Counted from the stretch's first letter, positions 1-10,991 are shown. The stretch is 64,000 nt of DNA from JAENVU01 sp963801105 (GCA_963801105.1 CAWDDH010000003.1:682001-746000); one strand, 5' to 3'. Notes: generated by a model not told the origin, from the sequence alone. Numbers and translations: made by a program.

Positions 1-725
1 CCCGCGTGGCCCGCGGCGGTGATCGCGAACAGCCCGACCCCGAGCTCAGGTCCACCCCGGAGCTGGGTGTGCTCGAGGAGCGAGTACGTGGAGTCGTCGG
101 GCACGAAGACGTCGTCGACCACATAGTCGTACGAGCCGGTCGCGGTGAGCCCGATCACGTCCCAGTTCCCCCGGAAGTCGATCTCGTCCCGGGGGATCAG
201 CACCACGCGCATCGCCGGCATCCCGGTGGCGGACGTGAGCGGGTTGCCGTCTTCGTCGACCTCCACCGTCCCCGCACCGATGAAGTCGGCGTGTGCGCAC
301 CCGGAGCCGAACTGGTAGCGGCCCGACACGCGGTAGCCGCCGGCGACCTTCCGGGCGGTGCCGACCGGCCCGAGCATCCCGGCGTGTATGCCGCGCGTGC
401 CGGCGAGGAACATCTCGCGCGCCGCGTCCTCACCGGCGTAGATCGCGGCGAAGCACGACGACGTCGCGTTCGCCATCAACGACCAGCCGGTGGAGCCGTC
501 GGCGTACGCGAGCTCCTCGAAGACCGCGAGCGACGTGACGACGTCGGTCCCGAGTCCGCCGAACTCCGTGGGCACGAGGAGCCAGAAGAGCTCCTCGCGG
601 GCGAGCGCGTCGACGACCAGGCTCGTCGTCGTGGTCTCACGCTCCGCGCGGTCCGCCTCCGCCTCGATGATCGGTGCGATCGTGCGCGCCCGTGCCACCA
701 GCGCTTCGTCCACGACGATGCTCAT
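1..725 (-). CDS. Acyl-CoA dehydrogenase-like flavoprotein, N-terminal part (cut by window edge)
   Basis: The reading frame opens at the ATG at 725 and runs off the left edge, so only about 241 residues are visible. An AGGAGG-like ribosome site sits just upstream. The translation begins MSIVVDEALVARARTIAP and shows the N-terminal helical domain of the acyl-CoA dehydrogenase fold (VPTEFGGLGTDVVTSLAVFEELA), then the beta domain with SGRYQFGSGCAHADF. The segment TGSYDYVVDDVFVP is typical of the branch that includes two-component flavin monooxygenases such as HsaA and DszC, rather than classical fatty acyl-CoA dehydrogenases. The C-terminal domain, with any catalytic base, is outside the window, so dehydrogenase and flavin monooxygenase cannot be told apart. 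Family assignment is firm; the substrate is unknown. Confidence 0.85.
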   Translation of the reverse strand, partial: MSIVVDEALVARARTIAPIIEAEADRAERETTTTSLVVDALAREELFWLLVPTEFGGLGTDVVTSLAVFEELAYADGSTGWSLMANATSSCFAAIYAGEDAAREMFLAGTRGIHAGMLGPVGTARKVAGGYRVSGRYQFGSGCAHADFIGAGTVEVDEDGNPLTSATGMPAMRVVLIPRDEIDFRGNWDVIGLTATGSYDYVVDDVFVPDDSTYSLLEHTQLRGGPELGVGLFAITAAGHA

Positions 726-755
726 GCTCCTCCTCGGTCGACGGGTCCGGGCACG

Positions 756-1490
756 CTACGGGCTGGCGGGCCGCCGGCGCCGACCGCGCAGCTCGCCGAC
801 CACGATCAGGGTGATCGCGACGAGTCCGGCCAGGACACCGAGTCCGAGCAACACGACCCGGCCGAGGGCGGTGTCGTCGGCCGTGGCGTGGAGCGTGGCG
901 CGATGGCCGACGCCCGCGGCGACGGAGTCCCGCGTCCCGGGGAGCTCGGCCGTGAGGTGCACCCGCAGCCCCCCGAGCGCGTCCCGTAGCCGCTGCTCGA
1001 TGCCGGTGACGTCGACCTGCGCGGCGGTCAGGCCGGCGACCAGCTCGGGGTCGTCACCGACCGCGGGCTCGACGGTGCGGAGGTCGACCGCGCCATCCAC
1101 GGTCCAGCGCGTGCTGAAGGTGGCGGCCTCCCGGTGCGCGGCGACCCCCCGGAGCGGACCGTGGGCACCGTTGATCTCCGCGACGATCCCGGCGACCTCG
1201 GCCGGATCTGCGAACGCCTTGCTCACCGTCAGCACGGCCCCACCCGATGCCGACCGGGTCCAGGGCGAGACCCTCCATCCGGCCGCGGTGAGGTCGGTGA
1301 GCCGGACGCGGTCGGCGAGCTTCCCACCCGCGACCTCGGCCGCCCGCACCGCATCGGCGTCGAGCGCGACGCGCACCGATACGCGACCCGAGCCATCGGC
1401 GCGCATGCGCACTGTGACGGTCGCGTCCATATGACACGCCGTCACCAGGACCGCGAGCGCGGCGACCAGGAGAAGGGAACGGGCGCGCAC
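756..1490 (-). CDS. LppM-like lipoprotein with C-terminal membrane anchor
   Basis: A 244-residue protein. It starts with a lipoprotein signal peptide whose lipobox is VTAC, making Cys19 the probable lipidated residue. The extracytoplasmic body follows with CHMDATVTVRMRADGSGRVS, the start of the LppM domain of mycobacterial LppM. A second hydrophobic stretch at about residues 207-231 is followed by a basic tail (GRRRRPASP), so the protein would be held in the membrane at both ends. It ends just upstream of the acyl-CoA dehydrogenase-like gene and lies 59 bases after clpC on the same strand. LppM proteins are implicated in handling surface lipids or lipoglycans in mycobacteria; a similar role here is only inference. 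Confidence 0.75.
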   Translation of the reverse strand: MRARSLLLVAALAVLVTACHMDATVTVRMRADGSGRVSVRVALDADAVRAAEVAGGKLADRVRLTDLTAAGWRVSPWTRSASGGAVLTVSKAFADPAEVAGIVAEINGAHGPLRGVAAHREAATFSTRWTVDGAVDLRTVEPAVGDDPELVAGLTAAQVDVTGIEQRLRDALGGLRVHLTAELPGTRDSVAAGVGHRATLHATADDTALGRVVLLGLGVLAGLVAITLIVVGELRGRRRRPASP

Positions 1491-1549
1491 GCCCGCACGC
1501 TACGCGGAGGTGGAACCGCCGAGGAGGCCCGGACCCCTCGGCGACGAGG

Positions 1550-4042
<2,493 letters not shown>

Positions 4043-4268
4043 GTGGCATCCGCCTCTCGTCGGTGGGCTCGGCCCCGCCAGCGCGCGACCGAAACTCGCC
4101 CGACACTCTATCGGTCGGGCCATTTTCGGCCCGGCCGTTCACGATCTGACATCGACCCCGTCCGCCGGGGCCTGAAGCCCTCCGCGCCCACCACCCTCCG
4201 CGGTGGGCATGGGGTGATCCGGCCCGGAACTGCTCGGTGACGGGCGCACACCCAACGACGTTTCCGGC

Positions 4269-4305
4269 TTGGTCTTTGTTCCCGGCAGGCCGTACCCTGC
4301 GCCGC
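4269..4305 (+). promoter_or_regulatory. Probable promoter of a leaderless transcript for the prenyl synthase gene
   Basis: A -10 box TACCCT (4293-4298) lies seven bases before the ATG at 4306. A weak -35 TTGGTC (4269-4274) is 18 bases upstream of it. No ribosome site is visible before the ATG, which fits a leaderless mRNA, a common form in actinobacteria. The 263-base gap to clpC must also hold the clpC promoter on the other strand, which I could not place. Confidence 0.5.
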
Positions 4306-5280
4306 ATGTCACCACTCGACGCGCTCGGCTTCGCGCCGATTTCCGCCGACATGGAGCGCGTCGAGACCGCCCTGCGGGGCTCGGTACGGGCCGAGGACCC
4401 GTTCCTCTCGGACGTCGCGGGGCACCTCATCGCCGCCGGCGGCAAGCGCCTCCGGCCGGCCCTCGCGCTCTGCGCCGCCTACGCGTCCAAGGGGCTCGGG
4501 CCGGTGTCGGAGGACGCGGTGACCGGCGGGGTGGCCGTCGAGCTGGTCCACCTGGGCTCGCTCTACCACGACGATGTGATCGACGAGGCCGAGACCCGGC
4601 GGGGCGTGCCGAGCGTGAACGCCCGCTGGTCCAACATCGTGGCGATCCTCGCCGGCGACTACCTGCTGGCCCGCGCATCGTCGCTCGCCGCGTCGCTCGG
4701 CGCGAACGTCGCCGCCCTGCTCGCCGCCACGATCGGCGAGCTGTGCCGGGGCCAGGTCCTCGAGCTCCAACACCTCTTCGACGTCGACCGCTCGGAGGAG
4801 ACCTACACCTCGGCGATCGTCGGCAAGACCGCGTCACTCTTCGGCACGGCGTGTCGCGTCGGCGGCATGGTGTCGGCCGTCGACGACCCGACGCTCGACG
4901 CGCTCACAGAGTTCGGCCAGCACCTCGGGATGTGCTTCCAGATCGTCGACGACGTGCTCGACGTGACCGGGACCGACGAGTCGCTCGGCAAACCCGCGGG
5001 CAACGACATCCTCGAGGGCGTGTACACGCTCCCGGTGATCCACGCGCTCGCCGAGTCGGAGGAGCTCCGCGAGCTGCTCGGCCGCAAGATCGGTCGGGAG
5101 CCGCTGGCCCGGGCCCGGGCGCTCGTCACCGCGGGGGATGCGGTGGATCGGTCGATCGCCGCCGCGCGCGAGCACGCCGCCGCAGCCAGCTCCATGCTGC
5201 GCTCCACCACCGCGCTCGACGCGGAGGTGACCGAGGGCCTCGGCCGCCTCGTCGACACCCTCGTCACCCGCGAGTTCTGA
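4306..5280 (+). CDS. Polyprenyl diphosphate synthase (trans-isoprenyl diphosphate synthase)
   Basis: A 324-residue enzyme that condenses isopentenyl diphosphate units onto an allylic primer. It shows the family's conserved blocks in order: GGKRLRPALALCAAY, the first aspartate-rich motif in YHDDVIDEAETRRG, the GDYLLARA block, and the second aspartate-rich motif in QIVDDVLDVTGTDESLGK followed by GNDILEG. The size and motifs match the long-chain synthases that make the menaquinone side chain (hepta-, octa- or nonaprenyl), but chain length cannot be read safely here. The start at 4306 was chosen because MSPLDALGFAPI fits the family and a -10 box sits just upstream; a longer frame from 4237 would overlap that box. 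Confidence 0.93.
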   Translation: MSPLDALGFAPISADMERVETALRGSVRAEDPFLSDVAGHLIAAGGKRLRPALALCAAYASKGLGPVSEDAVTGGVAVELVHLGSLYHDDVIDEAETRRGVPSVNARWSNIVAILAGDYLLARASSLAASLGANVAALLAATIGELCRGQVLELQHLFDVDRSEETYTSAIVGKTASLFGTACRVGGMVSAVDDPTLDALTEFGQHLGMCFQIVDDVLDVTGTDESLGKPAGNDILEGVYTLPVIHALAESEELRELLGRKIGREPLARARALVTAGDAVDRSIAAAREHAAAASSMLRSTTALDAEVTEGLGRLVDTLVTREF

Positions 5281-5387
5281 CCCGCACGATCAACGAGCCC
5301 GGCCGGATCCCCCGGCGCTCTCCGGTCTCGCGCGCCGCGGGCGGTCTCGCACCGCGCACGACGGGCGGGCGGTGCTAAACCCGGGGA

Positions 5388-5825
5388 ATGGCACTCGAAG
5401 GCATCTACGAACCCAGCCCGTGGCCACCCATCGCGGAGCAGGTGGCGTTGTACGAATCCTCCCGCGGCACCCAGGGGACCGAGCTCGAGGGGCAGCCCTG
5501 CGTGATCCTCTGGACCCGTGGCCGCCACTCGGGCCACGTGCGCAAGAGCCCGCTGATGCGGGTGACCGACGACGCCGGCCGCTATGCCGTCGTCGCGTCG
5601 ATGGGCGGCGCGCCGGACCACCCGGTCTGGTTCCACAACCTCACCGCCGACCCGCACGTCTCTCTCCAGGATGGTGCAGAGCTGAAGGACTACACCGCGC
5701 GCATCGTCGAGGGTGACGAGAAGGCCGAGTGGTGGAAGCGGGCGACGGCGGTCTGGCCGAGCTACGACGACTACCAGACCAAGACCGACCGGGTCATCCC
5801 GCTCGTCGTGCTCGATCCCGCCTGA
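5388..5825 (+). CDS. Ddn-type F420H2-dependent reductase (deazaflavin nitroreductase family)
   Basis: A 145-residue single-domain split-barrel protein. The pattern ILWTRGRHSGHVRKSPLMRV, then YAVVASMGGAPDHPVWFHNL and the C-terminal PSYDDYQTKTDRVIPLVVLD, is the signature of the Ddn family, whose mycobacterial members reduce quinones or nitroaromatics with F420H2. The GGAPDHPVWFHNL stretch belongs to the F420-binding part of the fold. This implies the organism makes coenzyme F420. The gene stands alone, about 107 bases after the prenyl synthase gene; a menaquinone link between the two is attractive but only inferred. A TAAACC box six bases before the ATG may be a leaderless promoter. Confidence 0.9.
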   Translation: MALEGIYEPSPWPPIAEQVALYESSRGTQGTELEGQPCVILWTRGRHSGHVRKSPLMRVTDDAGRYAVVASMGGAPDHPVWFHNLTADPHVSLQDGAELKDYTARIVEGDEKAEWWKRATAVWPSYDDYQTKTDRVIPLVVLDPA

Positions 5826-5999
5826 GTCGCCCCGCGCGCCGGTCGATCCACCTCGCGTGCGGGGGGACGGAGCCGGCACCAGGTCCGCGACTCGGCTCGG
5901 GCGCGTCCCGAGGAACACGGACCCACCGGTATCCCTCGCGGTCACCGCCGCGAGCAGGACCCGGGCCGAGGCCGACCCGGCACATTCTCCGCCGCGGGG

Positions 6000-6034
6000 T
6001 TGACTATCGAAGTTCGATATATCACACTACGACT
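6000..6034 (+). promoter_or_regulatory. Palindromic operator overlapping the padR promoter
   Basis: A perfect inverted repeat, TATCGAA-G-TTCGATA, occupies 6005-6019. It overlaps a TTGACT hexamer (6000-6005) that could be the -35 box of the promoter reading into padR at 6035. PadR regulators are dimers that bind short palindromes and usually repress their own operon, so this is the probable autoregulatory site. The hairpin is too short and AT-rich to be a terminator. Confidence 0.65.
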
Positions 6035-6376
6035 ATGAGGCGACATCGCTCCACGCTGCCCGCAGCATCACAACACCTCGTCTTCGCACTCCTCGACGGT
6101 GAACAGCACGGCTACGCGCTCATGCGGAGGGTCGAAGAACTGAGCGGCGGGACGGTCCGAATGGGACCGGGGACGCTCTACGGGACCCTCAACCGACTCG
6201 CCACCGACGGGCTGATCGTCGAGACGACCCACCGTTCCGAGCGCGACCCCGGCGACCGCCGCCGCTATTACGAGCTGACCGGGCCCGGACGCACCACCGC
6301 ACTGGCGGAGCTCGAGCGGCTGCGCACCCTGGTCGCGCGGACCGCGCACCACCTGCCCGGACCGGCGCTCTCATGA
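6035..6376 (+). CDS. PadR-family transcriptional regulator
   Basis: A 113-residue winged-helix DNA-binding protein. The PadR domain covers most of it: HLVFALLDGEQHGYALMRRV (first helices), MGPGTLYGTLNRLATDGLIV (recognition helix and turn), ERDPGDRRRYYELTGPGR (wing), then a short C-terminal helix, as in the small PadR-s1 class. I took the ATG at 6035 because it follows the palindromic operator and gives the normal family N-terminus; a longer frame reads back through the operator. The stop overlaps the next gene's ATG (ATGA), so the two are translationally coupled. The ligand is unknown. Confidence 0.92.
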   Translation: MRRHRSTLPAASQHLVFALLDGEQHGYALMRRVEELSGGTVRMGPGTLYGTLNRLATDGLIVETTHRSERDPGDRRRYYELTGPGRTTALAELERLRTLVARTAHHLPGPALS

Positions 6377-6954
6377 CGTCGACCCCGCGGGGAGCGCGCG
6401 CCTACCGAGCCCTCGTGCGGCTCTACCCACGCGAGTTCCGCAAGGAGTACGCCGACGACCTCGTCGCGCTCTTTGCGGACCAGTGCCGTGACGAACCCCC
6501 GGTCCGCGTCTACGCGCGCACTGCCCTCGACCTCCTCATCACCGTCCCGACCCGACACCTGGAGTCACCAATGCACCGACGAGCACCCACCACGACCGCC
6601 CTGCTCTACATCGCCCTCGCCGTCGGCGGGCTCGCGATGACGGCACTCAGCGGCTCGAACCTGACCGCCGGGAGCGTCGGACTCGTCGTCGCCGTCGTCG
6701 GCGTTGCACTCGCCGTCACCACCTGGCGGCGTGAGGCCACGGCCGCGTCGGTGGGCGCCCGCGCGGACTGGTGGAAGCTCACGGGCGGAGGCGTCGCGCT
6801 CGTCGTGGGGGTGCTCGTCGCCGCCGAGGCCGGCGCCGACGCCTGGTACCTCGGCATGGCGGTACTGCTCGCCGGGTTCTCGCTCGTCCTCGCCGGGCTG
6901 CTGATGGCCGGGTTGCATCTGGTCCGACGGCGGTCGTCCCCGCTCGGGGGCTGA
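6373..6954 (+). CDS. Membrane protein coupled to PadR
   Basis: A 193-residue protein that starts inside the padR stop codon. Residues 1-65 are soluble and contain ALVRLYPREFRKEYADDLVALFADQ, a motif also found at the N-terminus of FtsX-like permeases that pair with PadR regulators. Residues 72-185 hold about four hydrophobic segments in two pairs, split by a polar stretch, ending in a basic tail (RRRSSPLGG). No catalytic or transporter signature is visible. The PadR pairing suggests a stress- or drug-responsive membrane function, but I cannot name one. The ORF appears complete. Confidence 0.7.
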   Translation: MTSTPRGARAYRALVRLYPREFRKEYADDLVALFADQCRDEPPVRVYARTALDLLITVPTRHLESPMHRRAPTTTALLYIALAVGGLAMTALSGSNLTAGSVGLVVAVVGVALAVTTWRREATAASVGARADWWKLTGGGVALVVGVLVAAEAGADAWYLGMAVLLAGFSLVLAGLLMAGLHLVRRRSSPLGG

Positions 6955-7003
6955 GCTCCGCCGAGACGCCGGCCCTACGACCTCGCGAAGCGGAGAGCTA
7001 CGG

Positions 7004-8278
7004 ATGACGACCATCCCCGGACCTCGTGGTGCCGCCGCGGTGCGGGCCGCGCGGGGGTTGCTCAACGAGCCCACGGTGGCCGTCCCGGCGCTGGCCGCGG
7101 AGTTCGGCACCACGTTCGGAGTGCATCTCGGCGCCACGACGATCGTCGTCGTCGGCGACCGTGAGCTCATCAAGGTCGTGCTCACCGGACCGCAGGAGCG
7201 GTACCGCTGGGGACCACTGTTCCGCGTCGCGCTCGGCGTGTTCGTGGGCCCGACGTCGCTGCTCGTCAGCGACGGTGAGGACCACGCCCGTCGGCGCGGC
7301 CTCGTGCAACCGACGTTCGCGCTGCGCCGGCTCCAGGCGTGGCGCGCACTGATCCTCGATGAGCTGGACCGCATGATCGACGCGCTGCCCGTCGGCGAGC
7401 CGGTCGACCTCGCGCCGCGGATCCAGGCGACCATCAGGCGCGTCGTCGTCCGCGTGCTCTTCGGCGAGACGCTCGACGCCGACGACATCGGCGAGCGCCT
7501 GGCCCCCGCCGCCGCGTACATCAACCGGCCGATGGCGAAGCAGCTGCCACACCCCTTCCCCCTCGGTGCCCGCCAGCGCGCCCGTGACTCTCGCGCCTCG
7601 TTCGACGCGGTCCTCGACGCGGAGATCGCGCGGCGGCGCGAGCACGACGCCGAGCGGGACGACATCCTCGAGACGCTGCTCGCCACTCCCGATCTCGGCC
7701 CGCGCGAGCTACGCGACCAGGTCGTGTCGCTCATCGGCGCGGGCTACGACACGACGACGGCGACCGCGAGCTGGGCGATCCTGCGCGCGGCCCCGCGCGC
7801 GGACGTCTGGAGCCGGTTGCGGGCGGAGGCGGACACCGCGGGGGCGGACGACCGCCGGCCCTGGGCCGAAGCCGTCGTGCACGAGTCGCTCCGGATCCAT
7901 CCGGCCGGTGCGTACGCCCCTCGCCTGGTGGCGCAGAGCTTCGACCTCGGGCCCCACCGCGTACGTCGGGGCAACCTGATCGCGTGGTCGCCGCTGCTCG
8001 CCGGGCGCGATCCGCGATCGTGGCCGGATCCGATGCGCTTCGACCCCACCCGCCACCTCGGCGGTGAGGACCCCGAGTACGCCTGGGTGCCCTTCGGCGC
8101 CGGCTCCCGCAGCTGTCTCGGGTTCGGTCTCGCCCGGATGAACCTGACGCTGCTCGCGTCGCGTCTGGCCGAGCGGGTGGACCTGGAGCTCGCGTCCGAC
8201 GAGGTCCCGCCGCCGGTCGGCGTGGTCACCGCCCATCCACACGGCGGCGTGCCCGTCACCGTCACCGCCCGCGCCTGA
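7004..8278 (+). CDS. Cytochrome P450
   Basis: A 424-residue soluble haem mono-oxygenase. The I-helix motif is AGYDTTTATASWA, the K-helix ExxR is ESLR in VHESLRIHPAGAYAPR, and the haem-binding loop is FGAGSRSCLGFGLARM, with the Cys ligand in SCLG. All motifs are in the normal order and spacing and the length is usual for bacterial P450s. A GGAGAG ribosome site precedes the ATG. No ferredoxin or reductase gene is next to it, so its redox partner is elsewhere. Together with the flanking hydrolase it could act on a lipid or xenobiotic, but the substrate is unknown. Confidence 0.93.
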   Translation: MTTIPGPRGAAAVRAARGLLNEPTVAVPALAAEFGTTFGVHLGATTIVVVGDRELIKVVLTGPQERYRWGPLFRVALGVFVGPTSLLVSDGEDHARRRGLVQPTFALRRLQAWRALILDELDRMIDALPVGEPVDLAPRIQATIRRVVVRVLFGETLDADDIGERLAPAAAYINRPMAKQLPHPFPLGARQRARDSRASFDAVLDAEIARRREHDAERDDILETLLATPDLGPRELRDQVVSLIGAGYDTTTATASWAILRAAPRADVWSRLRAEADTAGADDRRPWAEAVVHESLRIHPAGAYAPRLVAQSFDLGPHRVRRGNLIAWSPLLAGRDPRSWPDPMRFDPTRHLGGEDPEYAWVPFGAGSRSCLGFGLARMNLTLLASRLAERVDLELASDEVPPPVGVVTAHPHGGVPVTVTARA

Positions 8279-8297
8279 GGGGCGAAGCCCTCAGGCG
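8272..8297. terminator. Bidirectional terminator containing both stop codons
   Basis: A perfect 10-bp stem (CGCCTGAGGG / CCCTCAGGCG) with loop GCGAAG. The left arm holds the P450 stop TGA (8276-8278) and the right arm holds the stop of the convergent hydrolase (8291-8293). The symmetric placement between converging genes fits a two-way terminator, without clear T tracts as is usual in GC-rich actinobacteria. Confidence 0.7.
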
Positions 8298-9145
8298 GTC
8301 TCGCGGCGGTCGACGGCCTCCTCGGCGCCGTCGGCATCCTCGAGGAACCGCAGCACGGCCTCGTTGAAGCCGTTCGGCGCCTCGGCCATCAGGCCGTGGG
8401 CGGCGCCGGAGATCACTTCGAGCCGCGCGTGCGGCATCAGCTCGGCGAGCTCCTCCGCGTCGCCGACGGGGGTCAGGGCATCCTGAGAGCCGGTGATGAC
8501 GAGCACCGGGACCCGGATGGCGTGCAGCTCGTGGCGCAGCTCGTCCGGCGCGTCGAGGATCGCACGCACCTGGGCGATGAAGGGCTCCGGCGGTTGCTGG
8601 AGCACCACCCGGGCGATCAGGTTGAGCCAGATGCCGAACCGGCGGCGCAGGCGAGGACCGACGAGCCACTGCAGAGCCTCGTCGCCGAGGGCGGCCATGC
8701 CCCCGGCCTCGACGGCGTCGGCCCATTCGGCCAGCAGCTCGCGGCGCCACTCGTGGTGCCGGCACGCCGTACAGGCCAGGGTGAGCGACCGCGTGCGGTC
8801 GGGGTGCAGCACCCCGACGATCTGGGTGATCACGCCACCCATCGAGGCGCCCATCACGTGGGCCCGGTCGATCCGCTCGGCGTCGAGGACGGCGATGACG
8901 TCGTTGGCCATGCGCTCGAGCGAGTAGGGCTCCGGTGCGGGGCCGGTCCGGCCGACGCCCCGGTTGTCGATCGTGATGCAGCGGTACCGGCGACCGAAGG
9001 CCAGACGCTGGAGCGCCCAACCGCGCGAATCGGTGCCCAGGCCCTGGATCATCACGAGCGGCGGACCGTCCCGACGGCCGAAGACGTCGTAGTGGATGGT
9101 CATGCCGTCGTCGACGACGACCTCGGACACCCGGACCTCCCGCAC
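8291..9145 (-). CDS. Alpha/beta hydrolase
   Basis: A 284-residue alpha/beta-hydrolase-fold protein. The N-terminus has the family strand-turn PPLVMIQGLGTDSRGW (oxyanion region), then TIDNRGVGRTGPA. The nucleophile elbow is GASMGG with Ser as the likely nucleophile. A catalytic Asp is likely in VITGSQDALTPVGDAEEL and the catalytic His in SGAAHGLMAEAP. The order and spacing match the haloperoxidase or esterase-like group. It is convergent with the P450 and shares its terminator. The substrate cannot be predicted. Confidence 0.9.
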   Translation of the reverse strand: MREVRVSEVVVDDGMTIHYDVFGRRDGPPLVMIQGLGTDSRGWALQRLAFGRRYRCITIDNRGVGRTGPAPEPYSLERMANDVIAVLDAERIDRAHVMGASMGGVITQIVGVLHPDRTRSLTLACTACRHHEWRRELLAEWADAVEAGGMAALGDEALQWLVGPRLRRRFGIWLNLIARVVLQQPPEPFIAQVRAILDAPDELRHELHAIRVPVLVITGSQDALTPVGDAEELAELMPHARLEVISGAAHGLMAEAPNGFNEAVLRFLEDADGAEEAVDRRETA

Positions 9146-9255
9146 GCCACGCGAGCCGAGTGCTCGCGATCGCGATCAGACGAGGCTACCCAGGTCCCGC
9201 CGCGCTCGGTGACCGACAGCGGACATTCGCGCCGAAACCGAACGGGCGCGCGGGA

Positions 9256-9924
9256 TCAGATCAGGTCGTGCACGGCCTCGCGCACCGATTCCGCGAGCTC
9301 CGCCGCCGACAGCGGGTCCCGGTCGCCGATCGCGCCGAGGAGGATCGGCGCGCCGACGATCACCCGCCAGCGCCGAATCGGCAGGCCCAACGGTCCGCCG
9401 GGCCGCACCGCCACGGGGATGACGGGGTAGCCGAGGGCGCTGACGAGCAGCTCGGTCGGCGGCATCCCGCCGCCGGTGCGCAGCCAGTGCGCGCCGAGCG
9501 GCAACGCGGCGAGGTGGCCCGCCCGCAGCAGGGCGGCGAGGTCTCCGGGGTAGGCGGCGATGCTGCCGAACTTGCGGAACAGATCGCTCACGATCGGGAG
9601 CTCGGGTGCGCCGACCACGCGCAGGCGCCGGCCGGTCTCGGCCCGGACCGCGACCGACAGCGCGGTCGGCTCGAGGAGACCGCGGCCTCGGTTCGAGACC
9701 AGCAGCCCGGCGCCGGTGGCGGGCAGGTGCTCGGCGCCGACGACCCGCACCGGCGTGGCGCGCACCACGAGCGGGGCGAGCACGTCCTGGAGCTGGGGGT
9801 CGGCGCCGAAGGCGTCGATGGGATACCGGCCGTCGAAGCGGCGCGCGATCGCATCGCGCACACCGACGTCCTGCGCGCGGTCCAGATCGACGCCGAAGGC
9901 GGGGAGCGCCGCGACCTCAGCCAC
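9256..9924 (-). CDS. PlsC-like acyltransferase lacking the usual HX4D motif
   Basis: A 222-residue protein with the layout of the 1-acylglycerol-3-phosphate acyltransferase (PlsC/LPLAT) family: strand VRVVGAEHLPATGAGLLVSN, then the active-site region, then FRKFGSIAAYPGDLAALLRAGH and the later block VIPVAVRPGGPLGLPIRRWR. The catalytic motif, normally NHxSxxD, reads SNRGRGLLEP, so both His and Asp are absent. It may be inactive or use another mechanism. Its start overlaps the end of the upstream epimerase gene by eight bases, and the pair occurs together as a unit at the end of the cofactor run. Family assignment is moderate and the activity is doubtful. Confidence 0.65.
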   Translation of the reverse strand: MAEVAALPAFGVDLDRAQDVGVRDAIARRFDGRYPIDAFGADPQLQDVLAPLVVRATPVRVVGAEHLPATGAGLLVSNRGRGLLEPTALSVAVRAETGRRLRVVGAPELPIVSDLFRKFGSIAAYPGDLAALLRAGHLAALPLGAHWLRTGGGMPPTELLVSALGYPVIPVAVRPGGPLGLPIRRWRVIVGAPILLGAIGDRDPLSAAELAESVREAVHDLI

Positions 9925-10894
9925 CGGACACCTCGGCCACCGGTGTCGCCGCCCGCAACGGGGTCACGGTCGCCCACTCGTAGAGCTCGGTGCAGACCTC
10001 CTGGGTCGACCGCAGCCGCCCGAGCCCGAGGAGGGACTCGGCCCGGGCCCCGTCGGCCGCACTGCCCTTGGTGAGCAGCTCGATGACGTGTGGAGGCGCG
10101 GGCGCGCCGGCGAGCTCCACGATCTGGGCCGCCAGCGACCACGCGGGGCCCGACACCGGAACCGGGACCCGCCCACCGAGGCGGACCGCCTGCCAGACGC
10201 TGGCCGCGCCGGGGCCGACGACGTTGACCGGGCCGTCGAGATCGCGCACGAGGGCCGCGACGATGGCGCGGGCCGCGTCCTCGGCGTGGACGAGCTGGAA
10301 CACCGGGTCCGCGAAGGCCGGGACCGGGACCGCGGGGAGGCGCAGGAGCCGCCCGAGGGGACTCGGGATGTGGGAGCCGGCGGGGGTCGCGATCCGGACC
10401 GCCGCGACGGGGAGGTCGCGGGTCCGGCCGATGTCGGCGGCCATTGCCTCCACGGCCAGGAGGGTCCGCCCGAACGCCGTCGTCGGCGCCACCGGCGCGT
10501 CCTCGTCCGGGACACCAGGGCGTCCCCGGCCGCGTCCGTACACCGCGATGCTGCTGCGCAGAGCGATGCGCTCGAGCCGCCCGGCACGTGCCGCGGCACC
10601 GAGTGCGGCGACCGCCGAGGCGCGGGTGTAGAGCGCGGCGGTCTTGGGCGGGAGGCGCGACGCCGGCTCGTACACGCCGACGTGGGCGACCGCCTCGGGC
10701 GCGAAGTCCTCGACGAAGGCCGCCAGCTTGTCGCGGTCGCGCGGGTCGATCCGGCGGAACTCGCTGCGGCGGAGCCGGCGGCGGGGCGGCACGAAGTCGA
10801 CGCCGACGATCTCGGTCATGTCGCGTCGCTCCTCGATGAGCTGCGCGACCCGAGTTCCGAGCTCGCCGCCCATCCCCGTGATCAACACCCGCAT
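9917..10894 (-). CDS. NAD-dependent epimerase/dehydratase family protein (extended SDR)
   Basis: A 325-residue Rossmann-fold protein. The start at 10894 gives MRVLITGMGGELGTRVAQLI, a clean nucleotide-binding GxxGxxG loop, preceded by a GGAGGG ribosome site; a frame from 10921 adds nine residues with no such site. IVGVDFVPPRRR follows and LRSSIAVYGRG marks the active-site strand with the Tyr of the SDR pair, although the usual YxxxK spacing is not clear. The C-terminal half looks like the atypical epimerases that act on nucleotide sugars or lipids. The gene is coupled to the acyltransferase downstream, so a shared envelope-lipid role is possible (inference). Confidence 0.75.
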   Translation of the reverse strand: MRVLITGMGGELGTRVAQLIEERRDMTEIVGVDFVPPRRRLRRSEFRRIDPRDRDKLAAFVEDFAPEAVAHVGVYEPASRLPPKTAALYTRASAVAALGAAARAGRLERIALRSSIAVYGRGRGRPGVPDEDAPVAPTTAFGRTLLAVEAMAADIGRTRDLPVAAVRIATPAGSHIPSPLGRLLRLPAVPVPAFADPVFQLVHAEDAARAIVAALVRDLDGPVNVVGPGAASVWQAVRLGGRVPVPVSGPAWSLAAQIVELAGAPAPPHVIELLTKGSAADGARAESLLGLGRLRSTQEVCTELYEWATVTPLRAATPVAEVSGG

Positions 10895-10991
10895 GCGGCC
10901 CTCCGACCCGACGCGAAGCACTCCAGGCTACTCAGTGTCGGCCGTTCTCTCGCCGGGCCTGAGCGCGTCCAGGCGCTCGGTGCGACGGCGC

